A DNA stretch of 64,000 bases from Lampris incognitus. Lineage: Eukaryota; Chordata; Actinopteri; Lampriformes; Lampridae. The stretch spans positions 4,035,521-4,099,520 of the forward strand of contig NC_079223.1 of the NCBI RefSeq assembly GCF_029633865.1. Direction: 5' to 3'. Positions 49,001-58,590 of the stretch are shown here, piece by piece. The notes below the pieces were generated by a model. It saw nothing but the letters and a program-made list of their open reading frames with translations. It made no database searches and was not told where the DNA came from. Each line of letters opens with the position of its first letter. Within the stretch, counting starts at the first letter, position 1. The translations under genes and the position numbers were made by a program.

Positions 49001-51253
49001 GCACACGGTGAGTCTACCTGCACACGGTGAGTCTCTACCTGCACACAGTGAGTCTACCTGCACACGGTGAGTCTACCTGCACATGGTGAGTCTCTACCTG
49101 CACACGGTGAGTCTCTGCCTGCACACTTTGAGTCTCTACCTGCACACAGTGAGTCTACCTGCACACTTTGAGTCTCTACCTGCACACAGTGAGTCTACCT
49201 GCACACGGTGAGTCTACCTGAACACGGTGAGTCTACCTGCACACTTTGAGTCTCTACCTGCACACAGTGAGTCTACCTGCACACGGTGAGTCTACCTGAA
49301 CACGGTGAGTCTCTACCTGCACACGGTGAGTCTACCTGCACACGGTGAGTCTCTACCTGCACATGGTGAGTCTACCTGAACACGTGAGTATGTATGCAGT
49401 CAGGGCAAGATGTCTGCAGACTGCAGGACATGATATGAGGGAGCATGTTTCTAAAAACTGTTGCTTGCAACCCTGAAATGGAAAACAGCTTCTGGACCTG
49501 CACCGAGTACACGGCTTGTTGATATTGGTTTTATTTGATGATCTACATGCCAGTCCACAAACACTCCTCTCACATCGTGTCCCTCCAGAGAGCTGCAGAG
49601 CCCCATGAAATAAACGTTTGCCGTATTGAAAAATCCCGCCCTGAAAAAAGGACACTTTAATTATTCCTTATGCATTTGTCAAGAAAGAGGATTACCTGCC
49701 AGCACGCTGAGGCAGTCATAAAGACCACATTTCTGCCGTTGCATGTTTTACACATGTGCATTTCTTACATTGTAGGCAACGCCAGTAAAGCAGTTCTGTG
49801 AATGCAATGTACGAAATGCAAAGAAAGAAAAACGGGTTTGTGTTTATGACTCACGGGATGACCCTCCCTTCCATCGAGACCTGGTAGACCACTTGTCCCC
49901 GGTTCACCCTTAAACATTTGAAAGAGAAAGGATTAATGAAAATAGAGCTGATACAAGAGCATCGTGTTGACTGTTATATGTTTCATGTGTGTTCCTGCTG
50001 GCAGATTTATAATAAAATGAGACGGATTTGATGAACAACAATGTAAATGTAAACCGAGTGCTAAATTCAATCAGTGTTGAAATGCTGCATCCAGTCCAGG
50101 CCGAGGCAGTGCTAGATATACATTAAAGTGTTATTCAAACATGCACGCTCATTTCCTATTTCCTTCGCAACAGTAAAAAGCAGCGTACACTTGATATGTG
50201 CAGTTAGTCTTTCCTCTCAGACGTAACATAAAATCTGTTTTGTAAGAGGCAGATGTTACCCTAAAAACAGAGGAACTGCGTATCAGAGAAGGCTCAGGAA
50301 CATTTACTGTGAGGCAGCACAAGAAGAGACAACAATAATTCTTTGGGCTCCGTTTCAATGGCGGCCAAAGATCCTCTGAAAACCCTCAAGTCGGTCTCCC
50401 GAGAAGGTACGTGCCAAGCCGAGCTTACGATTGTACCAAGCCAGCTTCATGCTTCCATTCATCCAGTAATCCCTGAGTGGGTTTGGTTGGGAAAGTCACA
50501 CAAACAAACCTTTTGACCAGGTCTCCCTGGAAATCCATCGTGTCCATCTCTTCCGGGCGAGCCCTGTACGGGAGAGAGGGGTGTTTTTTTTTAAAACTGT
50601 TGTCTTATGTATACACATCATATTCTGATGTTTTTATACATACTGGCTTTCCTTGATATCCCGGTGACCCAGGAGGTCCAGAGCTTCCCTTCTCTCCCTG
50701 GAATCACAAAGTCAATCAGTTTAAATAAGGATGTCCTTCCTAGACAGGCCTATTCCTCATGAACTGTCCTGACGCATGGCCATTTATCAGTCATTCATCA
50801 TCCATCCATTAACTGAACCGCTTCTCCTGCTCCCAGGATCGCAGGGTTGCTGGAGCCTATCCCAGCAGTCACTGGACAGCAGGCGGGGAGACACCCTGGA
50901 CAGGCCACCAGGCCATCACACAGGGCCCACACACACACACACATTCATACCTACGGACAATTTAGTACAGTCGATTCACCTGACCTACGTGTCTGAGTCA
51001 CCTGACCTACATGTCTTTGGACTGTGGGAGGAAACCCACGCAGACACGGGGAGAACATGCAAACTCCACACAGAGGACGACCCCCAAGGTTGGACTACCC
51101 CGGGGCTCGAACCCAGGACCTTCTTGCTGTGAAGCGACCGCGCTAACCACTGCACCACCGTGCTGCTCGTCATTCAATATAATCTCTGAAAATAATTACC
51201 ACTTGGCCATCATTTCCTGGTGAGCCTTGCCTTCCCGGGGATCCTGTCGAGCC
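36873..51253 (-). CDS. col21a1: col21a1, collagen alpha-1(XXI), 3' half (17 exons; 5' part off window)
   Basis: A FACIT-type extracellular matrix collagen. Exons in coding order are 51200-51253, 50644-50697, 50510-50563, 49855-49908, 44035-44079, 43766-43819, 43582-43635, 40995-41048, 40674-40745, 39974-40009, 38842-38886, 38526-38558, 38281-38427, 38075-38129, 37793-37984, 37329-37406 and 36873-37060. They sum to 1269 bp, 422 residues plus TGA, with continuous Gly-X-Y through exons of 33, 36, 45, 54 and 72 bp, typical of collagen genes. A non-collagenous stretch ([16 protein letters not shown] to CVECHT) precedes the last triple-helical block. The C-terminus [20 protein letters not shown] then GPNY carries the FACIT C-X4-C pair. 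The call as type XXI rests on the C-terminal tail and on position next to BMP5. The vWA and laminin-G-like N-terminal exons were not found; the gene should continue to the right. Confidence 0.9.
37329..37406 (-). CDS. col21a1: col21a1 exon (Gly-X-Y with interruption)
   Basis: 78 bp, acceptor TTTGTAG, donor [26 protein letters not shown] shows a break in the triplets at GRTEFG, as FACIT collagens allow. Split Gly codons on both sides. Confidence 0.88.
37549..37640. repeat. degenerate CCCTAA-like tract
   Basis: CCCTTACCCTAACATTAAC and similar CCTAAC/CCTTAAC words, flanked by GTGAGGACC on both sides. Looks like part of an interspersed repeat rather than a true telomeric tract. Confidence 0.7.
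37793..37984 (-). CDS. col21a1: col21a1 exon (NC2 end, COL1 start)
   Basis: 192 bp, acceptor GATCCTAG, donor G|GTACTG. Starts [20 protein letters not shown] (non-collagenous, two cysteines) and continues into an uninterrupted Gly-X-Y run. Confidence 0.9.
38075..38129 (-). CDS. col21a1: col21a1 exon (NC2 segment)
   Basis: 55 bp, acceptor TTTAAAG, donor GTGAGT. Codes [18 protein letters not shown], a short non-collagenous, probably helical segment with one cysteine. Found by splice sites and phase. Confidence 0.85.
38281..38427 (-). CDS. col21a1: col21a1 exon (Gly-X-Y)
   Basis: 147 bp, 49 codons, acceptor TGCCAG, donor GTATGT. Uninterrupted Gly-X-Y including [20 protein letters not shown]. 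Phase 0. Confidence 0.92.
38526..38558 (-). CDS. col21a1: col21a1 33-bp exon
   Basis: [11 protein letters not shown], acceptor TTGACAG, donor GTAAG. The incomplete triplet GE is completed by the K that opens the next exon, which confirms the join. Confidence 0.85.
38842..38886 (-). CDS. col21a1: col21a1 45-bp exon
   Basis: [15 protein letters not shown], acceptor CTACCAG, donor GTGAGT; phase 0. Confidence 0.88.
39462..39883 (+). mobile_element. tRNA-derived SINE, family A
   Basis: Head GGGCATCCGGGTGGCGTGGC, B box GGTTCGAATCCC, tail ACAATTGGGGAGAAAAAGAG. Short flanking repeat TCAGATT. In a col21a1 intron. Confidence 0.88.
39974..40009 (-). CDS. col21a1: col21a1 36-bp exon
   Basis: [12 protein letters not shown], acceptor CATTAG, donor GTAATA; phase 0. 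Confidence 0.85.
40451..40600. repeat. overlapping perfect hairpins
   Basis: GCAGCCACATCCCTGCTGCT at 40451-40470 pairs perfectly with 40477-40496 around a 6-bp loop. GCAGGGATGTGGCTGC at 40495-40510 pairs with 40517-40532, and a longer pair spans 40551-40600. Located 74 bp upstream (plus strand) of the 40674 exon, within a col21a1 intron. Confidence 0.92.
40674..40745 (-). CDS. col21a1: col21a1 72-bp exon
   Basis: [19 protein letters not shown] then LKGLK, acceptor GTTTCAG, donor GTATTT; phase 0. Confidence 0.9.
40995..41048 (-). CDS. col21a1: col21a1 54-bp exon
   Basis: [18 protein letters not shown], acceptor AATTAAG, donor GTACGT; phase 0. Confidence 0.9.
41577..42069. mobile_element. MITE with long inverted repeats
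   Basis: 493 bp. Both ends begin GGTAACACTTT inward, and the arms stay related for about 200 bp each (for example ACTACACAAC, GTGTGTTAATAGATGTTT). Flanks ATGCAGCT and GTGCAGTT are a possible 8-bp duplication with two transitions. No coding. In a col21a1 intron. Confidence 0.8.
42834..42970 (+). mobile_element. left-end fragment of the same hAT-like element
   Basis: TAGGGGTTTAAGAAAATA through CATGTAAAGGTTCATGACAA matches 52627-52738 plus 53306-53322, i.e. the element without the nested insertion. Truncated on the right, where a SINE tail follows. Confidence 0.75.
42984..43420 (-). mobile_element. tRNA-derived SINE, family A
   Basis: Tail CCCCAATTGTACTTGGCCAA on the left, head ending GCCACCCAGATGCCCC on the right. 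Lies directly against a left-end fragment of the hAT-like element that also occurs at 52627. Confidence 0.88.
43582..43635 (-). CDS. col21a1: col21a1 54-bp exon
   Basis: [18 protein letters not shown], acceptor TTCATAG, donor GTAATG; phase 0. Confidence 0.9.
43766..43819 (-). CDS. col21a1: col21a1 54-bp exon
   Basis: [18 protein letters not shown], acceptor TCAAAG, donor GTAAGT; phase 0. Confidence 0.9.
44035..44079 (-). CDS. col21a1: col21a1 45-bp exon
   Basis: [15 protein letters not shown], acceptor CTACTAG, donor GTGAGC; phase 0. Confidence 0.9.
44531..45215 (-). mobile_element. tandem TRIM array: three LTRs, two internal regions
   Basis: Same family as the element at 1745-2161. LTRs are at 44531-44683, 44800-44954 and 45058-45215; internal regions are 44684-44799 and 44955-45057, each with the tRNA-Leu-type primer binding site next to one LTR and a polypurine tract next to the other. 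GTAT (AGTAT with the shared A) at 44527-44530 and 45216-45219 flanks the whole array. In the LTR at 45058-45215 the A box TAGTCGACTGG (45148-45158, minus) and B box GTTCGCGTC (45106-45114, minus) are 44 bp apart start to start, as in a tRNA gene. Located in a col21a1 intron. Confidence 0.87.
45541..45768 (+). pseudogene. possible hAT/ZMYM-type transposase N-terminal remnant
   Basis: Shifting frames give KPSGAAERE and [19 protein letters not shown], reminiscent of the lysine-rich start of ZMYM1-like hAT transposases, followed by a possible splice donor AAGGTAAGAA near 45811. No downstream transposase domain was found. Weak call. Confidence 0.3.
45812..48044. other. col21a1 intron, no gene seen
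   Basis: Contains a LINE-tail-like stretch at about 46140-46215 (CATTTCATTTCATTTCATGT with a partial inverted copy) but nothing coding. Confidence 0.4.
48045..49390. repeat. 19/21-bp minisatellite in col21a1 intron
   Basis: Units GTGAGTCTACCTGCACACG (19 bp) alternate with a form carrying an extra CT, plus ACTTTGAGTCTCT variants. On the col21a1 sense strand each unit contains GTGCAGGTAGA, resembling a CAG|GTAGA splice donor. Confidence 0.93.
49855..49908 (-). CDS. col21a1: col21a1 54-bp exon
   Basis: [18 protein letters not shown], acceptor GTTTAAG, donor GTGAGT; phase 0. The intron that follows it (44080-49854) holds the TRIM array and the 19/21-bp minisatellite. Confidence 0.9.
50510..50563 (-). 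CDS. col21a1: col21a1 54-bp exon
   Basis: [18 protein letters not shown], acceptor CGTACAG, donor GTTTGT; phase 0. Confidence 0.9.
50644..50697 (-). CDS. col21a1: col21a1 54-bp exon
   Basis: [18 protein letters not shown], acceptor ATTCCAG, donor GTATGT; phase 0. Confidence 0.9.
50798..51168 (-). mobile_element. tRNA-derived SINE, family B
   Basis: On the minus strand it starts GCAGCACGGTGGTGCAGTGG with B box GGGTTCGAGCCCC and ends in the CAGCAACCCTGCGATCC / GGATGGATGATG region common in fish repeats. Flanked by GTCATTCA at 50790-50797 and 51169-51176. It fills most of the 502-bp col21a1 intron between exons 51200-51253 and 50644-50697. Confidence 0.82.
51200..51253 (-). CDS. col21a1: col21a1 54-bp exon (most upstream seen)
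   Basis: [18 protein letters not shown], acceptor GCTCCAG, donor GTAATT; phase 0. A SINE begins about 23 bp inside the following intron. Confidence 0.9.
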
Positions 51254-52739
51254 CTGGAGCGAATAAACATTTTTAAGCATCGTAAGATGAAACACAAAGC
51301 AATATTTCTTATGTCTCGTGGACCTTCAAAGTTGGTGTTGTAAATCTTTGGCATCAGTTCATACCTGAAACAAAGCTTTTCCAGTAACAACAGCAGCTCC
51401 TTGTCAGTCACCTCAGAAGGCACAATTTATATATACACCAAGAGACAAATGCACTTCGCAGACCCGGCATTAGGTCTGCACAACCGGCCCCATGATGCTG
51501 CGTGCACAGAGGAGGCCCTGTGTCCTGATAGTCTGCTGACAGTCTCTTGACAGTCCGTCTGGGCTCCCGACATGTGCAGCAAACCTCAAGTAATTTGACC
51601 ACAGTCTTTTGTGTTTGGCTTCACACTCACATTACAGGAGTATGAATGTAAAAATTCTACGAGACACTTCTTCTTTGTGAGGATTTGGTGCAAACTGTCA
51701 GTCAGAAGAGCGGCGTTAGAGACAACGGTCCTCTTTGTTCAGGGTTTGCCATTTTTGGGTACACCAGGAGCACATTATTTTAGATGTCACTTTTAATATT
51801 CAATTGGGTGTTTTTACTGTGCATTTACCTCTAGATGAGTGTAACTTGTAAATACTGTGATCTAATATGATATTTGCATTGGCATTTAAGGTGGTATTAT
51901 ATTTTATGTCCACTTTGAGGACAAAGCTATAGGCAGAGTCCATGTCAGGACAGCAGGGGTTACTGGAAGGCAGTTTGCCAAGGCAGTTGTAAAATCAACA
52001 CCTAAACATTGGTTATCTAGAATACTCCAACGTCGCACACTTTGTCCTATTGTGCAACAGACAACTGGTGTGTAAGAGCTAAAATAAACACACAGAGAAG
52101 CAGTCCAGCTCCTGCTCTCCGGTTTTCGTAACATGCACTTTAAACTCAAATTGTAAATATTTCTGTTCTGCAGGAAGATGGCATGCCAGGAATATGGAGA
52201 CTACACCCTTCATAGATCTTCACAGATCTCTGAACGCAGCCAGGGTGAGGGAAGCTACACTTAGGGCTGTGTCGTAGCACTCACATTGTCCTCTGTACTA
52301 TTAGCCAGTTAATGAAGCCCTATTAGATGCATGTGCTGTCGTGTACCCACGGCGGCCCAAAGGCCTGGTGAGAGTCCACTTGTGGGGCTGGTTAAGTCAA
52401 CACTGGAGCATCAGGGCTTGTGTGTAAGTTTATTGTGAGTCAGCATTGTCTTACCAAGCCCTTGATATAAGCGTGTGGGACAAGAGTCATCCCCCCCCCT
52501 CCCTTTTCTCCCCAATTGTATCCGGCCAATCACCCCACTCTTCTGAGCCGTCCCGGTCGCCTCTGCTGATCCAGGGAGGGCTGCAGACTACCACATGCCT
52601 CCTCCCATACATGTGGAGTCACCAAGTAGGGGTGTAAGAAAATAGACACACTCGAGTATTGTGATATTATCTTTTGTGATACTGTATTGATTCTCAAAAC
52701 CACTATATCGAGTTTTAATTGTTTACATGTAAAGGTTCG

Positions 52740-53305
52740 CATTGTTGGGGAGTAACGGAATACATGTAACGCCGTTACGTATTTAGAATACAACATATGA
52801 GTAACTGTATTCAAATACAGTTACAATTTAAATTTATGGTATTCAGAATACAGTTACATTCTTGAAATTAATGGATTACTTAAAAAAAATTATTTGGTGC
52901 CATTCTTATTTTAAGAGGATTGCAGCACAAAAAACAGCTATGGAAATAAAGAAAAGGACCTGGAAAACTTCTTTCTTTTTTTTTAACCAGATAAAAAAAT
53001 CATAGATCTTTTGTGTTTACATACTCTTCTAGCCTTTGTTAATATATATTTAAGGTGACTCAAATGCATTCAGCCAGTTGATACAATAGAAGAAACAGAA
53101 TAGTTTACTCAAGTAAGTAGTATTGTGTGAATGCTACATATACTGTTACACAAAATGTGAAAAAAAATATTAAAGTAATCCAAAGTATTTAGAATACGTT
53201 ACTCACATTGAGTAATCTAACGGAATACGTTACAAATTACATTGCATGACATGTATTCTGTAATCTGTAGCGGAATACATTTTAAAAGTAACCCTCTAAA
53301 CACTG
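52740..53305. mobile_element. nested hAT-like MITE with perfect 8-bp target duplication
   Basis: 566 bp, ends CATTGTTGGGGAGTAAC and (reverse complement) CAGTGTTTAGAGGGTTAC. Flanked by AAGGTTCG at 52732-52739 and 53306-53313. The related fragment at 42834 has an uninterrupted AAGGTTC site, which confirms the insertion. AT-rich, non-coding, rich in GTTAC/GTAAC motifs. Confidence 0.88.
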
Positions 53306-53456
53306 AAGGTTCGTGACAAACGTGTTGTGTGTAACCCCACAACCACTAGATAACAGTGTTGTAATTATCTTTAGCCATTTGACTCTTCCACCCCAACCCA
53401 ACAACATAAACGGAGACAGGAAGTAGCATAAGCACAAAGAATACAGGCCTATGAAA

Positions 53457-56400
53457 CCGCAATATATCACCTTTCTTACACTATCGCAATATATCACCTT
53501 TCTTACAGTATCACAATATATCACCTTTCCCGCAGTACAACAATATATCACCTTTCCTACAGTATCACAATATATCACCTTTCCTACAGTATCACAATAT
53601 ACCACCTTTCCTACAGTATCACAATATATCACTTCTCTTACAGTATCACAATATATCACCTCTCTTACAGTATCACGATATATCACCTTTCCTACAGCAT
53701 CACAATATATCACCTTTCCTACAGTATCACAATATATCACCTGTCCTACAGTATCACAATATATCACCTGTCCTACAGTATCACAATATATCACCTTTCT
53801 TACAGTATCACAATATATCACCTCTCTTACAGTATCACAATATATCACCTCTCTTACAGTATCACAATATATCACCTCTCTTAAAGTATCACAATATATC
53901 ACCTTTCCTACAGTAAGGCAATATATCACCTCTCTTACAGTATCACAATATATCACCTTTCCTACAGTATCACAATATATCACCTTTCTTACAGTATCAA
54001 AATATATCACCTCTCTTACAGTATCACAATATATCACCTCTCTTACAGTATCACAATATATCACCTTTCTTACAGTATCACGATATATCACCTTTCCTAC
54101 AGCATCACAATATATCACCTTTCTTACAGCATCACAATATATCACCTTTCCTACAGTAACACAATATATCACCTCTCTTACAGTATCACAATATATCACC
54201 TGTCCTACAGTATCACAATATATCCCCTTTCCTGCAGTATCACAATATATCACCTTTCTTGCAGTATCACAATATATCACCTTTCCTACAGTATCACAAT
54301 ATATCACCTTTCCTACAGTATCACAATATATCACCTGCCCTACAGTATCACAATATATCACCTTTCTTACAGTATCAAAATATATCACCTCTCTTACAGT
54401 ATCACAATATATCACCTCTCTTACAGTATCACAATATATCACCTTTCTTACAGTATCACGATATATCACCTTTCCTACAGCATCACAATATATCACCTTT
54501 CTTACAGCATCACAATATATCACCTTTCCTACAGTAACACAATATATCACCTCTCTTACAGTATCACAATATATCACCTGTCCTACAGTATCACAATATA
54601 TCACCTTTCCTGCAGTATCACAATATATCACCTTTCTTGCAGTATCACAATATATCACCTTTCCTACAGTATCACAATATATCACCTTTCCTACAGTATC
54701 ACAATATATCACCTGTCCTACAGTATCACAATATATCACCTTTCTTACAGTATCACAATATATCACCTTTCTTACAGTACCACAATATATCACCTTTCCT
54801 ACAGTATCACAGTATATCACCTTTCCTACAGTATCACGATATATCACCTTTCTTACAGTATCACGATATATCACCTTTCCTACAGTATCACAATATATCA
54901 CCTTTCTTACAGTATCACAATATATCACCTTTCCTACAGTATCACAATATATCACCTTTCTTACAGTATCACAATATATCACCTTTCTTACAGTATCACA
55001 ATATATCACCTTTCCTACAGCATCACAATATATCACCTTTCCTACAGTATCACAATATATCACCTTTCTTACAGTATCACAATATATCACCTTTCCTACA
55101 GTATCACAATATATCACCTTTCTTGCAGTATCACGATATATCACCTTTCTTGCAGTATCACAATATATCACCTTTCTTATAGTACCACAATATATCACCT
55201 TTCTTACAGTATCACAATATATCACCTTTCTTACAGTATCACAATATATCACCTTTCTTACAGTATCACAATATATCACCTTTCCTACAGTATCACAATA
55301 TATCACCTGTCCTACAGTATCACAATATATCACCTTTCCTACAGTATCACAATATATCACCTTTCCTACAGTATCACACCTTTCCTACAGTATCGCGATA
55401 TATCACCTTTCTTACAGTATCGCAATATATCACCTTTCCTACAGTATCACGATATATCACCTTTCCTACAGTATCACAATATATCACCTTTCTTGCTGTA
55501 TCACAATATATCACCTTTCTTGCAGTATCACAATATATCACCTTTCTTGCTGTATCACAATATATCACCTTTCCTACAGTATCACAATATATCACCTTTC
55601 TTACAGCATCACAATATATCACCTTTCCTACAGTAACACAATATATCACCTCTCTTACAGTATCACAATATATCACCTGTCCTACAGTATCACAATATAT
55701 CACCTTTCCTGCAGTATCACAATATATCACCTTTCTTGCAGTATCACAATATATCACCTTTCCTACAGTATCACAATATATCACCTTTCCTACAGTATCA
55801 CAATATATCACCTTTCCTACAGTATCACAATATATCACCTTTCTTGCAGTATCACGATATATCACCTTTCCTACAGTATCACAATATATCACCTCTCTTA
55901 CACTATCACTATATATCACCTTTCTTGCAGTATCACGATATATCACCTTTCCTACAGTATCACAATATATCACCTTTCCTACAGTATCACAATATATCAC
56001 CTTTCTTGCAGTATCACAATATATCACCTTTCTTACAGTACCACAATATATCACCTTTCTTACAGTATCACAATATATCACCTCTCTTACAGTATCACAA
56101 TATATCATCTTTCTTACAGTATCACAATATATCACCTTTCCTACAGTATCACAATATATCACCTGTCCTACAGTATCACAATATATCACCTTTCTTACAG
56201 TATCACAATATATCACCTTTCTTGCAGTATCACAATATATCACCTTTCTTACAGTACCACAATATATCACCTTTCCTACAGTATCACAGTATATCACCTT
56301 TCCTACAGTATCACGATATATCACCTTTCTTACAGTATCACAATATATCACCTTTCCTACAGTATCACAATATATCACCTTTCTTACAGTATCACAATAT

Positions 56401-58235
56401 ATCACCTTTCCTACAGTATCACAATATATCACCTTTCTTACAGTATCACAATATATCACCTTTCCTACAGCATCACAATATATCACCTTTCTTACAGTAT
56501 CACAATATATCACCTTTCCTACAGTATCACAATATATCACATTTCCTACAGTATCACAATATATCACCTTTCCTACAGTATCACAATATATCACCTTTCT
56601 TGCAGTATCACGATATATCACCTTTCTTGCAGTATCACAATATATCACCTTTCTTACAGTATCACAATATATCACCTGTCCTACAGTATCACAATATATC
56701 ACCTTTCCTGCAGTATCACAATATATCACCTTTCTTGCAGTATCACAATATATCACCTTTCCTACAGTATCACAATATATCACCTTTCCTACAGTATCAC
56801 AATATATCACCTGCCCTACAGTATCACAATATATCACCTTTCTTACAGTATCAAAATATATCACCTCTCTTACAGTATCACAATATATCACCTCTCTTAC
56901 AGTATCACAATATATCACCTTTCTTACAGTATCACGATATATCACCTTTCCTACAGCATCACAATATATCACCTTTCTTACAGCATCACAATATATCACC
57001 TTTCCTACAGTAACACAATATATCACCTCTCTTACAGTATCACAATATATCACCTGTCCTACAGTATCACAATATATCACCTTTCCTGCAGTATCACAAT
57101 ATATCACCTTTCTTACAGTACCACAATATATCACCTTTCCTACAGTATCACAGTATATCACCTTTCCTACAGTATCACGATATATCACCTTTCTTACAGT
57201 ATCACAATATATCACCTTTCCTACAGCATCACAATATATCACCTTTCTTACAGTATCACAATATATCACCTTTCCTACAGTATCACAATATATCACATTT
57301 CCTACAGTATCACAATATATCACCTTTCCTACAGTATCACAATATATCACCTTTCTTGCAGTATCACGATATATCACCTTTCTTGCAGTATCACAATATA
57401 TCACCTTTCTTACAGTATCACAATATATCACCTGTCCTACAGTATCACAATATATCACCTTTCCTGCAGTATCACAATATATCACCTTTCTTGCAGTATC
57501 ACAATATATCACCTTTCCTACAGTATCACAATATATCACCTTTCCTACAGTATCACAATATATCACCTGCCCTACAGTATCACAATATATCACCTTTCTT
57601 ACAGTATCAAAATATATCACCTCTCTTACAGTATCACAATATATCACCTCTCTTACAGTATCACAATATATCACCTTTCTTACAGTATCACGATATATCA
57701 CCTTTCCTACAGCATCACAATATATCACCTTTCTTACAGCATCACAATATATCACCTTTCCTACAGTAACACAATATATCACCTCTCTTACAGTATCACA
57801 ATATATCACCTGTCCTACAGTATCACAATATATCACCTTTCCTGCAGTATCACAATATATCACCTTTCTTGCAGTATCACAATATATCACCTTTCCTACA
57901 GTATCACAATATATCACCTTTCCTACAGTATCACAATATATCACCTGCCCTACAGTATCACAATATATCACCTTTCTTGCAGTATCACGATATATCACCT
58001 TTCCTACAGTATCACAATATATCACCTTTCCTACAGTATCACACCTTTCTTACAGTATCGCAATATATCACCTTTCTTACAGTATCACGATATATCACCT
58101 TTCCTACAGTATCACAATATATCACCTTTCTTGCAGTATCACAATATATCACCTTTCTTGCTGTATCACAATATATCACCTTCCCTACAGTATCACAATA
58201 TATCACCTTTCTTGCAGTATCACAATATATCGTGA
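53457..58235. repeat. 27-bp satellite array, about 177 units
   Basis: Units contain CACAATATATCACCTTTC followed by TTACAGTAT or variants. As 27 is divisible by 3 and most frames lack stops, both strands show giant open frames (up to about 1,590 codons); these are repeat artefacts. Register breaks occur near 55375 and 58040. Marker variants recur at 378-bp (53995/54373) and 756-bp (56849/57605) spacing, showing block duplication. Confidence 0.96.
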
Positions 58236-58590
58236 CATACTGAATCATAACCCTGCATCATGATACGTATTGTATTGCCACATTCTCTCCAATACACAGC
58301 CCTAGTTGCCAGCCACTTCTTTTCACCTGACTGTGAGGAGTTTCACCAGGGGTACATCGCGCGTGGGAGGATCACGCTATTCCCCCCAGTCCCCCCCAAC
58401 AGGCGTCGACCAGTGGAGGTGCTAGTACAGCAACCAAGACACACACCCACATCCGGCTTCCCACCCGCAGACATGGCCAATTGTGTCTATAGGGATGCCC
58501 GACTAGGCCAGAGGCAACACTGGCATTCGAACCGGCAACCCCCGTGTTGGTAGGCAACGGAATTGACCGCCACGCTACCTGGACACCCAC

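Larger units (their letters stand above)
52627..58304. mobile_element. hAT-like non-autonomous element carrying a 27-bp satellite
   Basis: Ends TAGGGGTGTAAGAAAATA and (reverse complement of the right end) TAGGGCTGTGTATTGGAG form short imperfect terminal repeats. It sits inside a SINE with a plausible 8-bp duplication, as expected for hAT elements. No transposase coding is seen. Its left end also occurs at 42834. It contains a nested second element at 52740-53305 and the satellite at 53457-58235. Superfamily assignment is inferred from ends and duplication length. Confidence 0.65.
52495..58590 (-). mobile_element. SINE family A split by a 5.7-kb insertion
   Basis: The SINE tail half is at about 52495-52626 (to GTGGAGTCACCA) and the head half at 58305-58590 (from GCCAGCCACTTCTTTTCACC). 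The intact copies read straight through this junction, so 52627-58304 is an insertion. The flanks GTCACCAAG and GTTGCCAG look like a decayed 8-bp duplication. Confidence 0.85.

Noticed and set aside
53282-58243. Very long open frames on both strands (about 1,594, 883, 692 and 425 codons)
   Set aside because: They are translations of a 27-bp tandem repeat in all permissive frames, with repeated 9-residue words and no start context, splice or homology support.
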